A program made the position numbers and the translations under genes. A stretch of 64,000 nucleotides of DNA from Odobenus rosmarus divergens (taxonomy: Eukaryota > Chordata > Mammalia > Carnivora > Odobenidae). The stretch spans positions 1,713,431 through 1,777,430 of the forward strand of contig NW_004450302.1 in assembly GCF_000321225.1 (NCBI RefSeq), in the 5' to 3' direction. Position 1 is the stretch's first letter. Each line of letters begins with the position of its first letter. The notes beneath the pieces are model-generated. The model saw nothing but the letters and a program-made list of their open reading frames with translations. It had not been told where the DNA came from and ran no database searches. Positions 24,801-36,200 of the stretch are shown piece by piece.

Positions 24801-27800
24801 TGAAGCTTTGACGCATGCTAAAATGGATGAACTTGGAAAACATGCTAAGTGAAATAAGTCAGACAACAAAGGACAAATATTGTGATTCCACTTAACTGAG
24901 GTACCTCAAACAGGCAAATTCATAAAAACAGAACACAGATTTGAGGTTATCAGGAACGGGGGGCAGAGGGAAATGGGGAGTTACTGCTTAATGGTTATAG
25001 AGTTTCTATTTGAGGTGATAAAGAGTTTTGGAAATAAACAGTTGTGATGGTTGAACAGCATTGTGAATTAAGTGATGCCACTGTATTCACTTTAAAAATG
25101 ATTAAGATGGCAAACTTTGTGTTATATATATCTATATATGTATAAGTAAATATATTTACCACAATTTTTAAAAATTAATAATATAATAGATTTTTTTAAG
25201 TTTATTTAAGTAATCTCTACACCTGACATAGGGCATGAACCCACAACTTCAACTTCAAGAGTCACATGCTCTTCCAACTGAGCCAGCCAGGCACCCCAAT
25301 AATATTATAGATTGTAAACTATTGAATTATACACTTTAAATGAGTGAATTTTTTGGTATGTAAATTATATATATTTCAATAAGTCTGTTAAAAAAGACAA
25401 ACTCAAGGTACTACTTCATACCCACTAGGACAGCTAAAATCAAAAAGTCAGATAACAACAAGTATTGGTGAAAATATGGAGAAATTGGAACCTTCATACA
25501 TTGCTGGTCGGGATGTAAGATGGTGCAGCCACTTTGGAAAGCAGTCTGGCAGTTCCTCAAATGACTAAATTTAGAGTTACTATATGACCCAGAAATTCCA
25601 CTCCTAGGTATATCCGAAAGAGAAATGAAAACATATGTCCACACAGAAACTGGTACACAAATGTTAATAACAGCATTATTTGTAATAGCCAAAAGGTGGA
25701 TAAAACCCAAATGTCTATCAGCGGGTGAATGGATAAACAAAATGAGGTATATCTATGCAATGGAATATTTTTTTTAATTTTATTTATTTATTTATTTGAG
25801 AGAGAGAAAGAGAGATGAGAGGGGGGAGGGTCAGAGGGAGAAGCAGACTCCCCGCTGAGCAGGGAGCCCGATGCAGGACTCGATCCCAGGACTCCAGGAT
25901 CATGACCTGAGCTGAAGGCAGTCGCTTAACCAACTGAGCCACCCAGGCACCCCTATGCAATGGAATATTATTTGGCCATAAAAATGAAGGAAGTACTGAT
26001 AGATGCCATAACATGGATGAAACTTGAAAACGTGCTAAGTGAAAGAAACCAGTCACAAAAGACCACATACTATATGATTTCATTTGCATGAAGTCCAGAA
26101 AAAGGAAATCTTTAGAGACAGAGGGTAGAGTATTGGTTGCTTAAGTCTAGGGATGGTAAAGAATGGAGGGATGGGGGGTGATAGCTAAAAGAACAGGATT
26201 TCTTTTTGAGGTGATGAAAATGTTCTAAATTGACTTGGTGCTGGCTGTACATATCTGTGAATATACTAAACCACTGGATTGTATGGTGTGTAAAGTATAT
26301 CTCAATAAAATTGTTTAAAAAATAGTTTCTTGATAATCTAAAATTTTTACAGAGGAAAATGAAATAATACTTTCAGTACAAAGTATATTACAGATGTCTA
26401 TCACTGACCGTATCCACTGTGTGCATATCCAATATGCACATCAGCCTTTCTAGGAAGAATGGTTTACAATTCTTTTGTTTTCATAGGAAGTGCCCGAAAA
26501 CTGGAGTTAAGGATCAGACTGTTCTGTAGGAACGTCCTGCTTGATCACTGGACGCATCAAAGTGATTCTGCTTTTTGGTTGACACGTATATTAAAACCAT
26601 GGCCAATGGTGAATCAGGCAAGATTATTGTATATCATCTTTGGACCAATATCTCCTCAAGATGGTGAGCATACATTTTTTAGGGATGTATGTTACAAAAT
26701 GTTAATTACTTCTACTTTAGGAAACATATCTCTTTGTACCTGCTCAGTTTCCTCATTCCTAATAATTAAACTGTGTTTCATGATTTCATAGATGTACACT
26801 ACATTAGCTTATGCATAACTTAAGCTTCAAGACTGCAGGCCATTACCAAATATATTCCTATCATCTCTGGTATACCTAAAAATCACTACTTTTCATTTCT
26901 AAACATTATCTTACCTCAAGATTATGTTTGCTGCTGGAAGGGAATAATAGTGTCTGTAAAGCACAGTAGTAGTTAAATTGATGTTTTACTTAATTTTGGG
27001 TACATAATATGATTATGTGCATTTTTTTGCCTTTCTAATTAAGTTTTGCTTAGATTAATGTTAAAATTAGCGTACAGTTCTTTGGTTCACATTGCCTATG
27101 TCAGGAGGTAACCAGTTTAAAGTAGCAGCAGGAAGCCGATCTGGGATCAAATTTTGTTTTGTGTAATTCACAGAGAATTGGTCGTAGGTAAATATTCAAA
27201 ACTTGACTGGATTACTGTGTTTTGATATATTTAATATTTGGAAGATACTCAAATACAGCATGTTCTCTTTTTGGAAGGATATCAGATTTCATTTGATTTT
27301 AGTATTATTACATCAATTGCCTATTATAATTTTTTATTTTTTTATTTTTATTTTTATTTTTTTAAAGATTTTATTTATTTAATTGACAGAGAGAGACAGA
27401 GANNNNNNNNNNNNNNNNNNNNNNNNNNNNNNNNNNNNNNNNNNNNNNNNNNNNNNNNNNNNNNNNNNNNNNNNNNNNNNNNNNNNNNNNNNNNNNNNNN
27501 NNNNNNNNNNNNNNNNNATTTAGGGGCACCTGGGTGGCTCAGTTGGTTAAGCAGCTGCCTTCGGCTCGGGTCATGATCCCAGGGTCCTGGGATCGAGCCC
27601 CCATCGGGCTCCCTGCTTGGCGGGAAGCCTGTTTCTCCTTCTCCCACTCCTCCTGCTTGAGTTCTTTCTCTAGCTGTCTCTCTCTCTCTGTCAGTTAAAT
27701 AAATAAATAAAATTAAAAAAATAAATAAAAGATTTTATTTATTTATTTGACAAAGAGAGAGAAAAGCACAAGCAGGGGGGTAGGGGCGGGAGAAGCAGGC

Positions 27801-30800
27801 TCCCTGCTGAGCGGAGAGCCCAATCATGACCTGACCCGAAGGCATACACTTAACTGACTGAGCCACCCAGGCGCCCCTATTATAATTTTTGTTACAGGCA
27901 TAGCATTATCTTTGTTTTTATTTATTTTTTTTAAGATTTTATTTATTTATTTGAGAGAGAGAGAGAATGAGAGATAGAAAGCACGAGAGGGAAGAGGGTC
28001 AGAGGGAGAAGCAGACTCCCCGCCAAGCAGGGAGCCCGATGTGGGACTCGATCCCGGGACTCCAGGATCATGACCTGAGCCAAAGGCAGTCGCTTAACCA
28101 ACTGAGCCACCCAGGCGCCCCATAGCATTATCTTTGAACTAGAAGCACTATTCTGCTTGGCAAAACTACCTTTTCTTTACTTCATGTAGCAATTGTTGCT
28201 AAACTTCATCACATCAGTCAGAGACAGTCACACTTATACTGTTATCAGAATTGACTTTTCATTATGAAAGTAGCATATATAAGCAAATGGGATTCTATAA
28301 TGCAATCCAGTTTCCTTTTTAAACAATCCATGAAGTCTTTATTACAAAGCCAACTATTCTGTCATAGCCTAGTTTTTGTTTCAATTATCCAGGACAGGTG
28401 GTTTGGCAGAAAATGATAGAAGGACCTACAGATGAATCCAGTCTGAAAGGTTTGGCTGATGCTATTAAATTACTGTATGACACAGGCACCAAAGAGTGGA
28501 CAGCAGATGATGTTATCAGTCTTGTAGATGAACTATCAGGTAAAAGTACATATTTACCACACAGAGTAGTAGAAATATATTCTTAGAATACAGTTACAAA
28601 ATTGTAAGGATAATTCTATAGGTAACAAATGAATTGCCTATTCAAAATCACTAAATGTTCTAAAATATTTAAAGAGTTTGGTATATGTTTGAAGAGAATG
28701 CATATAATCAACTTCCTTTTCTCCAATTGCCAATAAATATATATTTATTATTATTTGAAAGTTTCACATTTAAATAGCTCAGTTATTTCCATTTTGCAAA
28801 TTCTCACAAACAACCTCCTAGGTTGTGTAAGAAGAAAGCCCTCTCCTGCTGGCACAGACGGAAAACAGTCTTTTCCATTCCTGCAGAATCCTTTAGATTC
28901 TAAAGTTTATAAGGTTTCTTTCCTTACACAGAATTAGACCACCTTGCCTTTTGATATATGTGTAGGAGAAATGCTCTGACTATATTGCTAGGACGTTTGT
29001 AAAAGCCACTATAACTTGGCAATAGTCTCTATCTCTGGTTGAATGCAGTAATTACAAAACTAAAGCACTTTTTCTGTGCTTTTCCCTTGGCTCTAGTTGT
29101 ATTTCCAATAAGGTAATATAATATTGCATGTACTTAATGATGTTTACTAGAGCTATTATGTAATTTCTCACTAAATAACTGTTCTTCCTCTAATAAAAGT
29201 GGTTCCCCGTGAGTGGCTTCTAGAGAATAATGCACGTCTCCTAATCCTAAGTGGGAACAACATCTGTTTCACTTTCATGGCTAGTAAAGCTGTGAATGGA
29301 CGGGCTATTGAACTGGCAAAGCTGATAGTCTTTTTGGCTTTGGTAAGTAAAAACCAAGTTTTTCTCTAGCAAGTTGTTTAACATTATAGTTGACCTACCG
29401 GGGAGCTGCCCTGAAGGAACTGAAATATGCTCAAAACATTTTGAAAGAATAAGTATTTAAGCATATATTTTATGTATATTTAAAAATTTTTAAATATATA
29501 TAAGATCATATTTGGAATCATTCCTTATATTAACCTCTCCCCACTTAATGTCCGTATTTTCATTATACAGCTCTGCTGAGTTATATTTTTTTTTAATTCC
29601 ATTAAAAACAGCTTTTATGATTTGCTTCAAAATAATCATTGGGCAGCAGGGAGAGGATGTGAAAGTAAATGGTAGTAGAGAGGAGACAAGATTGGTAATT
29701 GCTGAAGCTGGGGAATGGATATTAGAGGTTCACTATACTATTATCTCCACTTTTATATAGTTAAAATGTTTTTCAAAATAAAACATTAGGGGCGCCTGAG
29801 TGGCTCAGTTAGTTAAGCGGCTGCCTTCAGCTTAGGTCATGATCCCAGGGTCTTGGGATCAAGCCCTGTATCGGGCTCCCTGCTCAGCGGGGAGACTGCT
29901 TCTCCCTCTCCCTCTGTCTCCCAGCTTGTGCTCTCACTCTCTCTCTGTCAAATAAATAAATAAAATCTTAAAAAAAGAAAAAAAGAAAACATTAAAGGTG
30001 CCCCTCGGTGGCTCAGTCAGATGAGTGTCCGACTCTTGATTTTGGCTCAGGTCAGGATCTCAGGGACATGAGATTGAGCCCAGCATCAGGGTCCGCACTG
30101 GATGTGGAGCCTGCTTCAGATTTTCTCTCTCCTTCTGCCCTGCCCCCCCCAACTCTCTCTCTCTCTCTCAAAAAAAAAATAAATAAAACATTAAAATATA
30201 TTTAATATTCATTCATTTAACACAAATTGAGTGTTTTACTATGGGCCATACACTGTGTGAGATTCTAAGACTATGGGAATTAATGGAACAAATTTCCGAC
30301 CAAAAGCTGCTTAAGGTCTTTTAGGATCTATCAAGGTATATATAAATAAGTTCAGTGTGATAAATACAAAAATATATGTACAAAAATATACAAACACGAG
30401 TAGCAGAGGGGAGCCAATATTGTGTGAATATAGCACAGACAGGGCTTCCCCAGCCCCAAGAGAAATAGGTTTTTAAAAATGAATAGGAAAAAAAAAAAAA
30501 TGAATAGGAGTTTAGTTTGCCGGGAGATGGGTGTGTGTGTGTGTGTGTGTGTGTGCAAATTATTCAAGCGTGTACCTGCACGTGTTACATAGAAATCTCA
30601 TTGATTTGGCTACCATCACAGATGCCACCCCAACCAGTGCTTCAAAAGCACTAGAATAGTCTTCCAGGTGACTATTGTGAGGAATGATTGATGGAATATG
30701 GATCAATGGAATAGAGACAAGAATCTTTACCAAACCAACTGCTTAAAACATGAATGAAACCTCTGTGGCTCTTCTTAAAATGTGAAACTGTGAAGAAAGC

Positions 30801-33221
30801 TACCAAACTAACTACATTCTTAATGTAAATATTTATTTTAGTAATTAAGTAGATTGCCTCAGAGAGAGAGAGATGGAACTGCATGGCTATATTTGTAGCA
30901 CTGTAAGCTGCTCAGTATTATTTCCGGAGTAAAATGTGCAGAAGAGAAGGGGGTGAGGAAGGGAGAGGCTAGGTAAGGAAGGACTTTGTCAACCATTCTG
31001 TGGGGCTTGAACACATCCTCTAACAGGGAGCTGCTGAAAAGTTTTAGGAACATGAGAGACATAAGTTTTAAGTTTTTGGAAGGTACTTTGACAGCACTAT
31101 AACAAGTAGAATGAAGAGGAAGTCACTAAGGGTGACTTCCCTAGAAAACCTCTGATGAACATCTCAATGCTGATCATTAATTTGCTCTAAGTGGCCTCAG
31201 ATTTGTCTTCTCTTCATTTTTGTTTACTAGTAGTGTACTACTAGTGTTCTGAAGCCATTTTATGTGTAGGGTAAATCGTCTCCCAGAAGAGATTGAGAGC
31301 TCTTTGACATCCAGACTAGGTGACTTAATTCTTTAATAGTGCCTGGAACAATGCCTTACACATAATACATAGTCAACAAATCTTTCCTGTCAGGTTTACA
31401 TTATAACTAAATGTTACACTACTATAGGGTTTATTTTCATGCGGTATATTATTTGGCTATGTGAATTAAATTGGCCATTTAGAATGTTAGTTAATAAATC
31501 TTTTTCCTTTTGGCCAGCTTTAACTATTAACATGTAATCTTTAAATATTTTATCCTTTATTTTTTAAAGATTTTATTTATTTGAGAGAGTGAGCGAGAGA
31601 GAGGAGAGAGAGAGAGCACAAGCGGAGGGGGAGGGGTAGAGGGAGAGGGAGGAGCAGACTCCCTGCTGAGCAGAGAGCCCAGACACAGGGCTTGATCCCA
31701 GGATCCTGGGATCATGACCTAAGCCAAAGGCAGATGCCCAACCGACTGAGCCACCTAGGCGTCCCTAAATATTTTATCTTTTAAATAATAGAGATAAATA
31801 TTCCCTACAACTCTCAAGGTGGAGAGTTGATAAGATGATAGTTCTCTTGCCTATTAAAATGGCCTGTTTGTCACCCTTATTGGATTCCTGGAAAATAGAG
31901 GCCTTGTCTTTATGGCTTAACCATTGTTTCTCCAGCTCTTAGCATCTGCTCAATAAATAATAACTGAATGAATGAATGAGCAGAAGTCTTATTTTTGATA
32001 TGTTTAACAATTATTTGCAATATTAGTTCTTACATTAATGAATAACATGACATGATAATCTTGGACAAAGCTTTTATTTACATCACACTTTTTTCCCACT
32101 AAAATTGTACCATTTGAAAGGAAAGGAGAATTCGATGTAAGAGCATTTCCCACTTATAAACTCAATATGATGTCATGTGTAATAAATTATGTAAAGTCAT
32201 AAACCATCATTGTCAATACCATTTTCAAATTCTACAGTTTTCTTCACATGAAGCTTTACCATTACTCTTTTTATATCTAAATCAGGTGTGTGAGAAAGAA
32301 CTATACTGCATGGATTGGGCAGTTAAAATGATGCAAAAAGTGTGTAAAGTCTTTAGCACTCCCGTGGAAAGAACTAACTTCCTGCAGAGTGTGGCGAATG
32401 CATTTGCATGTGTTATAATGGAAATGCTGCAGTCAGTTATGTCCGGTGAGTGAGTGTGTGTAGACGGTGCACAGGTGTGACTAAAATGCATTCTAGCCTC
32501 CACTCAAAACAGAGCTAATTCCATGTACTTTTATTTCTAAACCAAGAATAGAAGAAGCAGACATTTTTGTTTATTTTTCCATGAGATATATTTAGCTCTT
32601 GGTTTTGCTACTTAAGTCTCGTATGGATTTTAATGGAAAACCTAAAGTTGAAGAGTCTGCTCTGAAAGGAACTCGTTCCAGTTTTGCACAGCAAAATGTT
32701 CACTCGCTCACTTACCAACTATCCTAATCATCATAATAATGCCCTATATTGTTTAGTTTCAACACATATTATTGTATAGTTTTATTAGGTAGCCAACGTG
32801 ATAATCAACCCTATTTTACAGATGAGAAAACTAAGGCTTAGAGAAATGACTTGACTTGCCCAAGATCATGGAGTTAGAGGCAGTAAAGCCTGGACCAGCG
32901 TCCTTTTCTTCTGACTTCTTATTCAGTGCTCTTATAATAGTTCCCTGATTTTGGTGGTTAATGTCTGACTTAGTAAATTAAAACCACTAACTAGTCTTCT
33001 GTTACCTATTATTAGGGAAAATTGGAATGTTTTATAACAAATCATATATTTAAAAATTTAACCAGCATTTTCTTTTCCCTACTGCCCACTCCTGTGTGTG
33101 GCGTACAGGAGACCGTGATGAAGACGACAGAAGCTTTCTGAATTTGTTCCATCTTGTGCACGCTCAGGCAAACTTCCATAAGGAGGTCTTGTATTTGACC
33201 ATGAATACTCTCTCTACCTAA
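15711..33221 (+). CDS. FBXO47: FBXO47, F-box only protein 47 (complete, 10 coding exons)
   Basis: Joining 15711-15894, 16325-16495, 19179-19255, 21453-21530, 22395-22503, 26487-26663, 28393-28539, 29200-29342, 32286-32445 and 33109-33221 gives 1359 nt, 452 codons plus TAA, the length of human FBXO47 as I remember it. Every border is GT-AG and phases agree throughout. The start has a strong Kozak context (A at -3, G at +4) and follows a splice acceptor at 15684, so at least one 5' exon is untranslated. An F-box lies at about residues 44-90 (LPLEIFQIILRYLS then VKDISMLSMVSK). The rest is helical with no other domain I recognise. Family knowledge: an SKP1-binding F-box protein expressed in germ cells, reported to be needed in mouse male meiosis for synaptonemal complex maintenance and for telomere/TRF2 function. 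No frameshift or premature stop was seen, so the gene looks functional. Confidence 0.96.
16325..16495 (+). CDS. FBXO47: FBXO47 coding exon 2
   Basis: The exon begins after the acceptor ttttggtag, which is preceded by a TA-rich stretch. It completes split Val62 and encodes VKDISMLSMVSKTVSQ, the second half of the F-box, then continues to HYRSL. It ends one nucleotide into codon 119, with donor gtaatt. Confidence 0.95.
16496..19178. other. FBXO47 intron without recognisable elements
   Basis: AT-rich unique-looking sequence of ~2.7 kb between coding exons 2 and 3. No Can-SINE and no convincing L1, MIR or exon was seen on either strand. Confidence 0.5.
19179..19255 (+). CDS. FBXO47: FBXO47 coding exon 3
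   Basis: A 77-nt exon after acceptor cattctcag. It encodes GLLFKRCTLLLPTRERLKY and ends ILAE at residue 144, phase 0, with donor gtaaga. It is too short to be seen as an open frame by length alone; phase and protein similarity identify it. Confidence 0.93.
19335..19537 (-). mobile_element. Can-SINE
   Basis: TSD cttacactcatttta on both sides. The tail is a complex ttttatttt repeat. FBXO47 intron. Confidence 0.92.
19888..20115 (+). mobile_element. Older Can-SINE with CA-expanded body
   Basis: Head gtctggttggctcagttgg. The CT tract contains a (CA)n run at ~20043-20062. Confidence 0.88.
20380..20640 (+). repeat. L2 fragment
   Basis: L2-type gataaggtccaaagtctat and ggctcttcctgacaatg segments. 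Confidence 0.5.
20667..20858 (-). mobile_element. Can-SINE
   Basis: TSD tcattctttatattt/tcattccttatattt. Confidence 0.92.
21130..21334 (-). mobile_element. Can-SINE
   Basis: Gagagtgagaatgagag subtype with an expanded GA tract; ends 118 bp before coding exon 4 of FBXO47. Confidence 0.92.
21453..21530 (+). CDS. FBXO47: FBXO47 coding exon 4
   Basis: A 78-nt, 26-codon phase 0-0 exon after ctctttacag. It encodes VSCFKFNGCAAPIQCLGL and ends GMFLK; donor gtacat. Residues 145-170. It is symmetric, so skipping it would keep the frame. Confidence 0.93.
22395..22503 (+). CDS. FBXO47: FBXO47 coding exon 5
   Basis: Begins after ttattctcag. Encodes TLTAGWDELECHRVYNFLCE and onward to VCSKP (residues 171-206), then one nucleotide of a split Gly; donor gtaaaa. 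Confidence 0.94.
22830..23195 (+). repeat. Old L1 fragment
   Basis: L1 3'-region pattern (caatttcactcagatac; gaatggataaatgaattaag; aatatggataaacctcaaa). Confidence 0.5.
23205..23616 (+). repeat. Ancient interspersed repeat, class uncertain
   Basis: Starts near tgtatgtcaacttggctgg and ends tggagaaccctgactagta, a very common mammalian medium-reiterated repeat pattern. I cannot name the family safely. Confidence 0.5.
23900..24110 (+). repeat. L2 fragment, split by a SINE
   Basis: L2-type ttattggctccccgatg and aataaagtccaaactgttc. Similar L2-type sequence resumes at ~24345-24500 after the SINE. Confidence 0.55.
24123..24312 (-). mobile_element. Can-SINE inserted in L2
   Basis: Attcatgagagacagaggg subtype, the same as the copy at ~50970. 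Followed by a long T run. Confidence 0.92.
24524..25398 (+). mobile_element. L1 3' end (first of two)
   Basis: L1 pattern (gcaattccactcctagc; gcattattcgcaatagcc; atggaatatttttcagc; aagtgaaataagtcagac). Interrupted by an old SINE at 25192-25297. Confidence 0.75.
25192..25297 (-). mobile_element. Old short tRNA-type SINE in L1
   Basis: agtaatctctacacctgac ... actgagccagccaggcacc. TSD aataatataatagatt/aataatattatagatt. Confidence 0.85.
25399..26325 (+). mobile_element. L1 3' end (second of two)
   Basis: Another L1 end of the same type, beginning ctacttcatacccactagg and ending ctcaataaaattg. Split by a Can-SINE. Confidence 0.75.
25770..25952 (-). mobile_element. Can-SINE in L1
   Basis: TSD ctatgcaatggaatatt at 25753 and 25953, both inside L1. 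Confidence 0.93.
26487..26663 (+). CDS. FBXO47: FBXO47 coding exon 6
   Basis: A 177-nt exon after gttttcatag. Encodes GSARKLELRIRLFCRNVLLD, then a WLTRILKPWPMVNQARLL segment and FGPISPQD (residues 207-265). Donor gtgagc. The preceding ~4-kb intron holds two L1 3' ends and three SINEs. Confidence 0.95.
27335..27402 (-). mobile_element. Left part of a Can-SINE before the assembly gap
   Basis: T-rich tail and aagattttatttatttaattgacag then the gap. The outer TSD cctattataattttt is at 27320 and again at 27876. Confidence 0.8.
27403..27517. other. Assembly gap (115 N)
   Basis: A run of N inside nested inverted SINEs, in the FBXO47 intron before coding exon 7. The length may be an estimate. Confidence 0.98.
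27523..27722 (+). mobile_element. Can-SINE nested in opposite orientation
   Basis: Complete + copy from ggggcacctgggtggctc to an AATAAA-rich tail, lying inside the - copy. Confidence 0.88.
27726..27877 (-). mobile_element. Can-SINE, right part
   Basis: Runs from agattttatttatttattt to the head actgagccacccaggcgccc, missing part of its centre (gagcccaatcatgacc). It may be the remainder of the copy seen before the gap or a separate one. Confidence 0.85.
27915..28120 (-). mobile_element. Can-SINE
   Basis: TSD catagcattatctttg at 27899 and 28121. Confidence 0.93.
28393..28539 (+). CDS. FBXO47: FBXO47 coding exon 7
   Basis: Begins after caattatccag. Encodes GQVVWQKMIEGPTDESSLKG through a WTADDVISLVDELS helix (residues 266-314). 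Donor gtaaaa. Phase 1 at both ends. Confidence 0.95.
29200..29342 (+). CDS. FBXO47: FBXO47 coding exon 8
   Basis: Acceptor ctaataaaag has a weak pyrimidine tract immediately before it, with a stronger one (gttcttcctc) slightly upstream. Encodes VVPREWLLENNARLLILSGN and CFTFMASKAVNGRAIELAKL, ending FLAL (residues 315-362). Donor is consensus gtaagt. Confidence 0.95.
29789..29984 (+). mobile_element. Can-SINE
   Basis: Head ggggcgcctgagtggctc. Its target was aaaataaaacatta, which the next copy also abuts. Confidence 0.92.
29997..30184 (+). mobile_element. Older Can-SINE, adjacent tandem insertion
   Basis: gtccgactcttgattttgg subtype. TSD aaaacattaaa at 29986 and 30185. The younger SINE inserted next to it in the same orientation. 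Confidence 0.88.
30531..30555. repeat. (GT)n microsatellite
   Basis: Uninterrupted GT dinucleotides in the FBXO47 intron before coding exon 9. Confidence 0.95.
31563..31765 (-). mobile_element. Can-SINE
   Basis: Head ctgagccacctaggcgtcc; flanked by ctttaaatattttatc and ctaaatattttatc. Confidence 0.9.
31860..31980 (+). repeat. L2 3' terminus
   Basis: Ends in agcatctgctcaataaat and (GAAT)n, typical of L2 ends. Confidence 0.5.
32286..32445 (+). CDS. FBXO47: FBXO47 coding exon 9
   Basis: Begins after atctaaatcag. Encodes VCEKELYCMDWAVKMMQKVC and VERTNFLQSVANAFACVIME, ending QSVMS (residues 363-415) plus one nucleotide. Donor gtgagt. Confidence 0.95.
32790..32945 (+). repeat. MIR
   Basis: MIR core: ctattttacagatgagaaa ... 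ttgcccaagatcatgga. Confidence 0.7.
33109..33221 (+). CDS. FBXO47: FBXO47 last coding exon
   Basis: Begins after the acceptor gtggcgtacag. Encodes GDRDEDDRSFLNLFHLVHAQ and ends with TMNTLST and TAA at 33219-33221 (residues 416-452). Confidence 0.95.
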
Positions 33222-36200
33222 AAACTCAGAAAGCCTTGCATTTAGAGAATACCTCACCGAACAAACAATTGGAAGAGTGCTACTTTTCCACAAAGAATAG
33301 CATCCATGGGACTTTTTATCACCTAAGTAACCTAAGAACTCCAAAGCTGCACGGAATTTTAGAAGCAACTGCTTGCACCATTATTAATATAAAAATTACA
33401 GGCAAACGCAAGAGTGTATTGAGATTTCTCCAGAAAACAAGCTGTGTCTCTCCAGATTTTGGTAAACCCAACACCCAACTAAATAGAGCATTAGTGTCCA
33501 AGAATCGGGGGCCAACCTGTATGTGTGGATGTTTGAAGCAAGAGAAAATTCTGTGTTGTAAGTAGAGGTGACTCAGATTCACTAAACGCTTATATCTGTT
33601 CACTTTGCTTAGGTTGTACAGACATAACCTAGAGTGCTTTATAAAGATCTGCAATATGATGCTTTGGAATGTGTGGATATAAATCACATTTTTACCACCT
33701 TTTTGGCATAGAACATTAATATTTTGTTGATGTTTTACATGAACTAACAGATCAAAAACCAAAGGAAGTGTGTGTGTATATACATATTCATACATATATG
33801 TCTGTCTATCTATATACAAACACACATACATTTCCTTCTTTAAGACAAAAGTCTATAAATAGAGGAAAGTATATGTTGTCTTAATACAATTAAGTCATCT
33901 TTTATTCCTTCCTGGAGATTAGAGTAAAATGTCGCAAATAAGGGAGAATATAAAATGAAAGAAAGTACCCATTCTGCTGCCAGAACAATCTTCACAGATA
34001 ATTTGCACTTCTTCCTAAAGCTTTCCTCCCTATCTTAAAGAGCGGGGCTCGAAGGAACCCGGAAGCAGCATGCATGGTGAGGGCCGCCCTGAGAGAGTGG
34101 GGTTTCACTCCAGTAAATGGATTCCAAAGAAGCTCCAGGACTATTTCAGTCTGACTAACGTTTACCCACTGCTTTTACTATTAAAATAGAAACCAGTAGT
34201 GTCTCATGGGGCTGAAATCATGCTGGGGCCCTCCTGGATCTCCCATTTTCTTCTCCTTGGGTTTGATCATTTTATTTCTGCTGAAGACATACCCATTCCC
34301 ACTGGACTTCTCAGAGGCTGGCTTTCTTTTCCTAAGCCCTTGACTTTAATTCACCTCTGCAGCTGAGGAAGGAAAGGAGCACTAGAAAATATAGAAATTA
34401 CCCACAGAAGTGGAATGTAAATTGTGTAATTTGTGGGAAATTCTCAAGTGTTTGGCAAGAGTTTAATAGGATTCAGGAAGAGTGAAACTTTTGAGAAAAA
34501 TATAAATTGTGATAACAAAATGTTACTATATTTCAGTAGCAAAAGCACTTACCTTCGTTTTTAAAATGTCAGAAATTAACTACCTTTCCCTGATGAATCG
34601 TCCAACTATAATTTCATCAGGGGCAGGAATTTTTTTCTCTGGAGTTTAGTATTTGCATATTCATGCAGAAACAAAGTTCTTGCTTTTCTCCTGGTTTCAT
34701 TTTCTTCCTCTCATTTTAAGAATTCACCCACAATTAAATTATAAAGATTAAAAATTGGCAGATACCAGAATACAAAATAATATCTTGATTTTAGCCTTTC
34801 TTTCTCTCTCTTTCACTCTTTTTCCTGTACATGCTCTGAAAAGCCTAATCTATTTATTTATCAAAACACTGGTGATTCCAAGTTAACAGTGTACCCATTA
34901 GATTATTTGGGGGAGGGGGAAGAAAAGTAGAGGACAAAGTAAAAATTTTAATGTAAACTGAATATTTTCAGTATTTCACTCAATAGATACTGTTTCATTC
35001 TCTTAGAGAAAGAAATTTGGCTTTGTGAAGTTTCCCTGAATTATCCCCACAGTGGTTTACAAAAGAAGCATGGTTTAACTTAACATGTTTTTGACCCAGA
35101 TTTTGAATCTCCTTATACACGTGAACAGACATGACTGCTGCTATAAAATTTTTTAAACATATTATTATATTATCCTGGATAATTGTGAGATTATTATCTC
35201 ACCCTCTCCCAAAATTTGGAACATAAAAAAATCAAATTCATTCTTTGGGTGCAGTAGATAAAGGATATTGTCTTGCTACCAATAAAAAGTAAACTGACAA
35301 GTTCTTAATTCAGTTATCAATAGATAAAAACACTGAAACCAAACTTGCAATTTCCTCAATTCAGCAGCCTGGTTTTTGTTTGTTTGTTTTCGTTTTGTTT
35401 CGTTTTTTGCCAAATGCATTTATCATCAGGAATAAAGTGTGATATCAAATGTTTAAGAGGGAGATTAACTTGCAAAAGCACATATTGTTATCACTGGTAT
35501 CAATGATAACATCAATAAGTGACAGAATAGACACTCATAATACCAACAAAGAAGGAGTATTGGCAAAATGCATAGCCTAAAATTCCTAGGAGATTGTCCA
35601 CTTCTAACCAACTTCAGAACAGTCATAACATAACAACGTGAGCTGCTAACAGGTCAGATAATTTATCCTATCTTTTTTCCTAAATTAAAGATTGACCTGG
35701 TCTTCTAGCTCTTTTTTTCCTTTTGATAGTGATTCCCTCAGTCTCCTTTGACTTTCATTGGAGGCTGATTTTTACTTCTACTGGGAAGCAAGCCCCATGA
35801 CACGTCACTATATTTATCTTACCATTGTTCCTAAACACACACACCATACCAATAAACTAAGGACACTTCTTTTCTTAGAAACTGATTTAAAGTTTATATC
35901 TTGTAATAAATACTCTATACCTTAAGAAACCATGGGACGTCTATCCTTAACACTTTTTTTGATAATTCCTTCTCATGCCCTTCTGGTCCCTTAACTTCTT
36001 TATCGTATTCACAATGCAGGCAGTAAATTACTGTGTTTGGGAAGTGGTTTAATCATTCCAGAAGTTCAAGTGGCTGCTTATCAGGTTGCTCTCCGTAGCA
36101 TGAACAGTAGACACCTTATTTCACACTTTTCCAGGGCTTTGATGACTTAGTTCATTCTTCCTGCTCTTCTGATAAGAACAAAGATTTTATTGCCAGGATA

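Noticed and set aside
33319..33831. 170-codon frame on the - strand
   Set aside because: Antisense to the FBXO47 3' UTR and partly made of a TA/CA-rich repeat. No recognisable domain.
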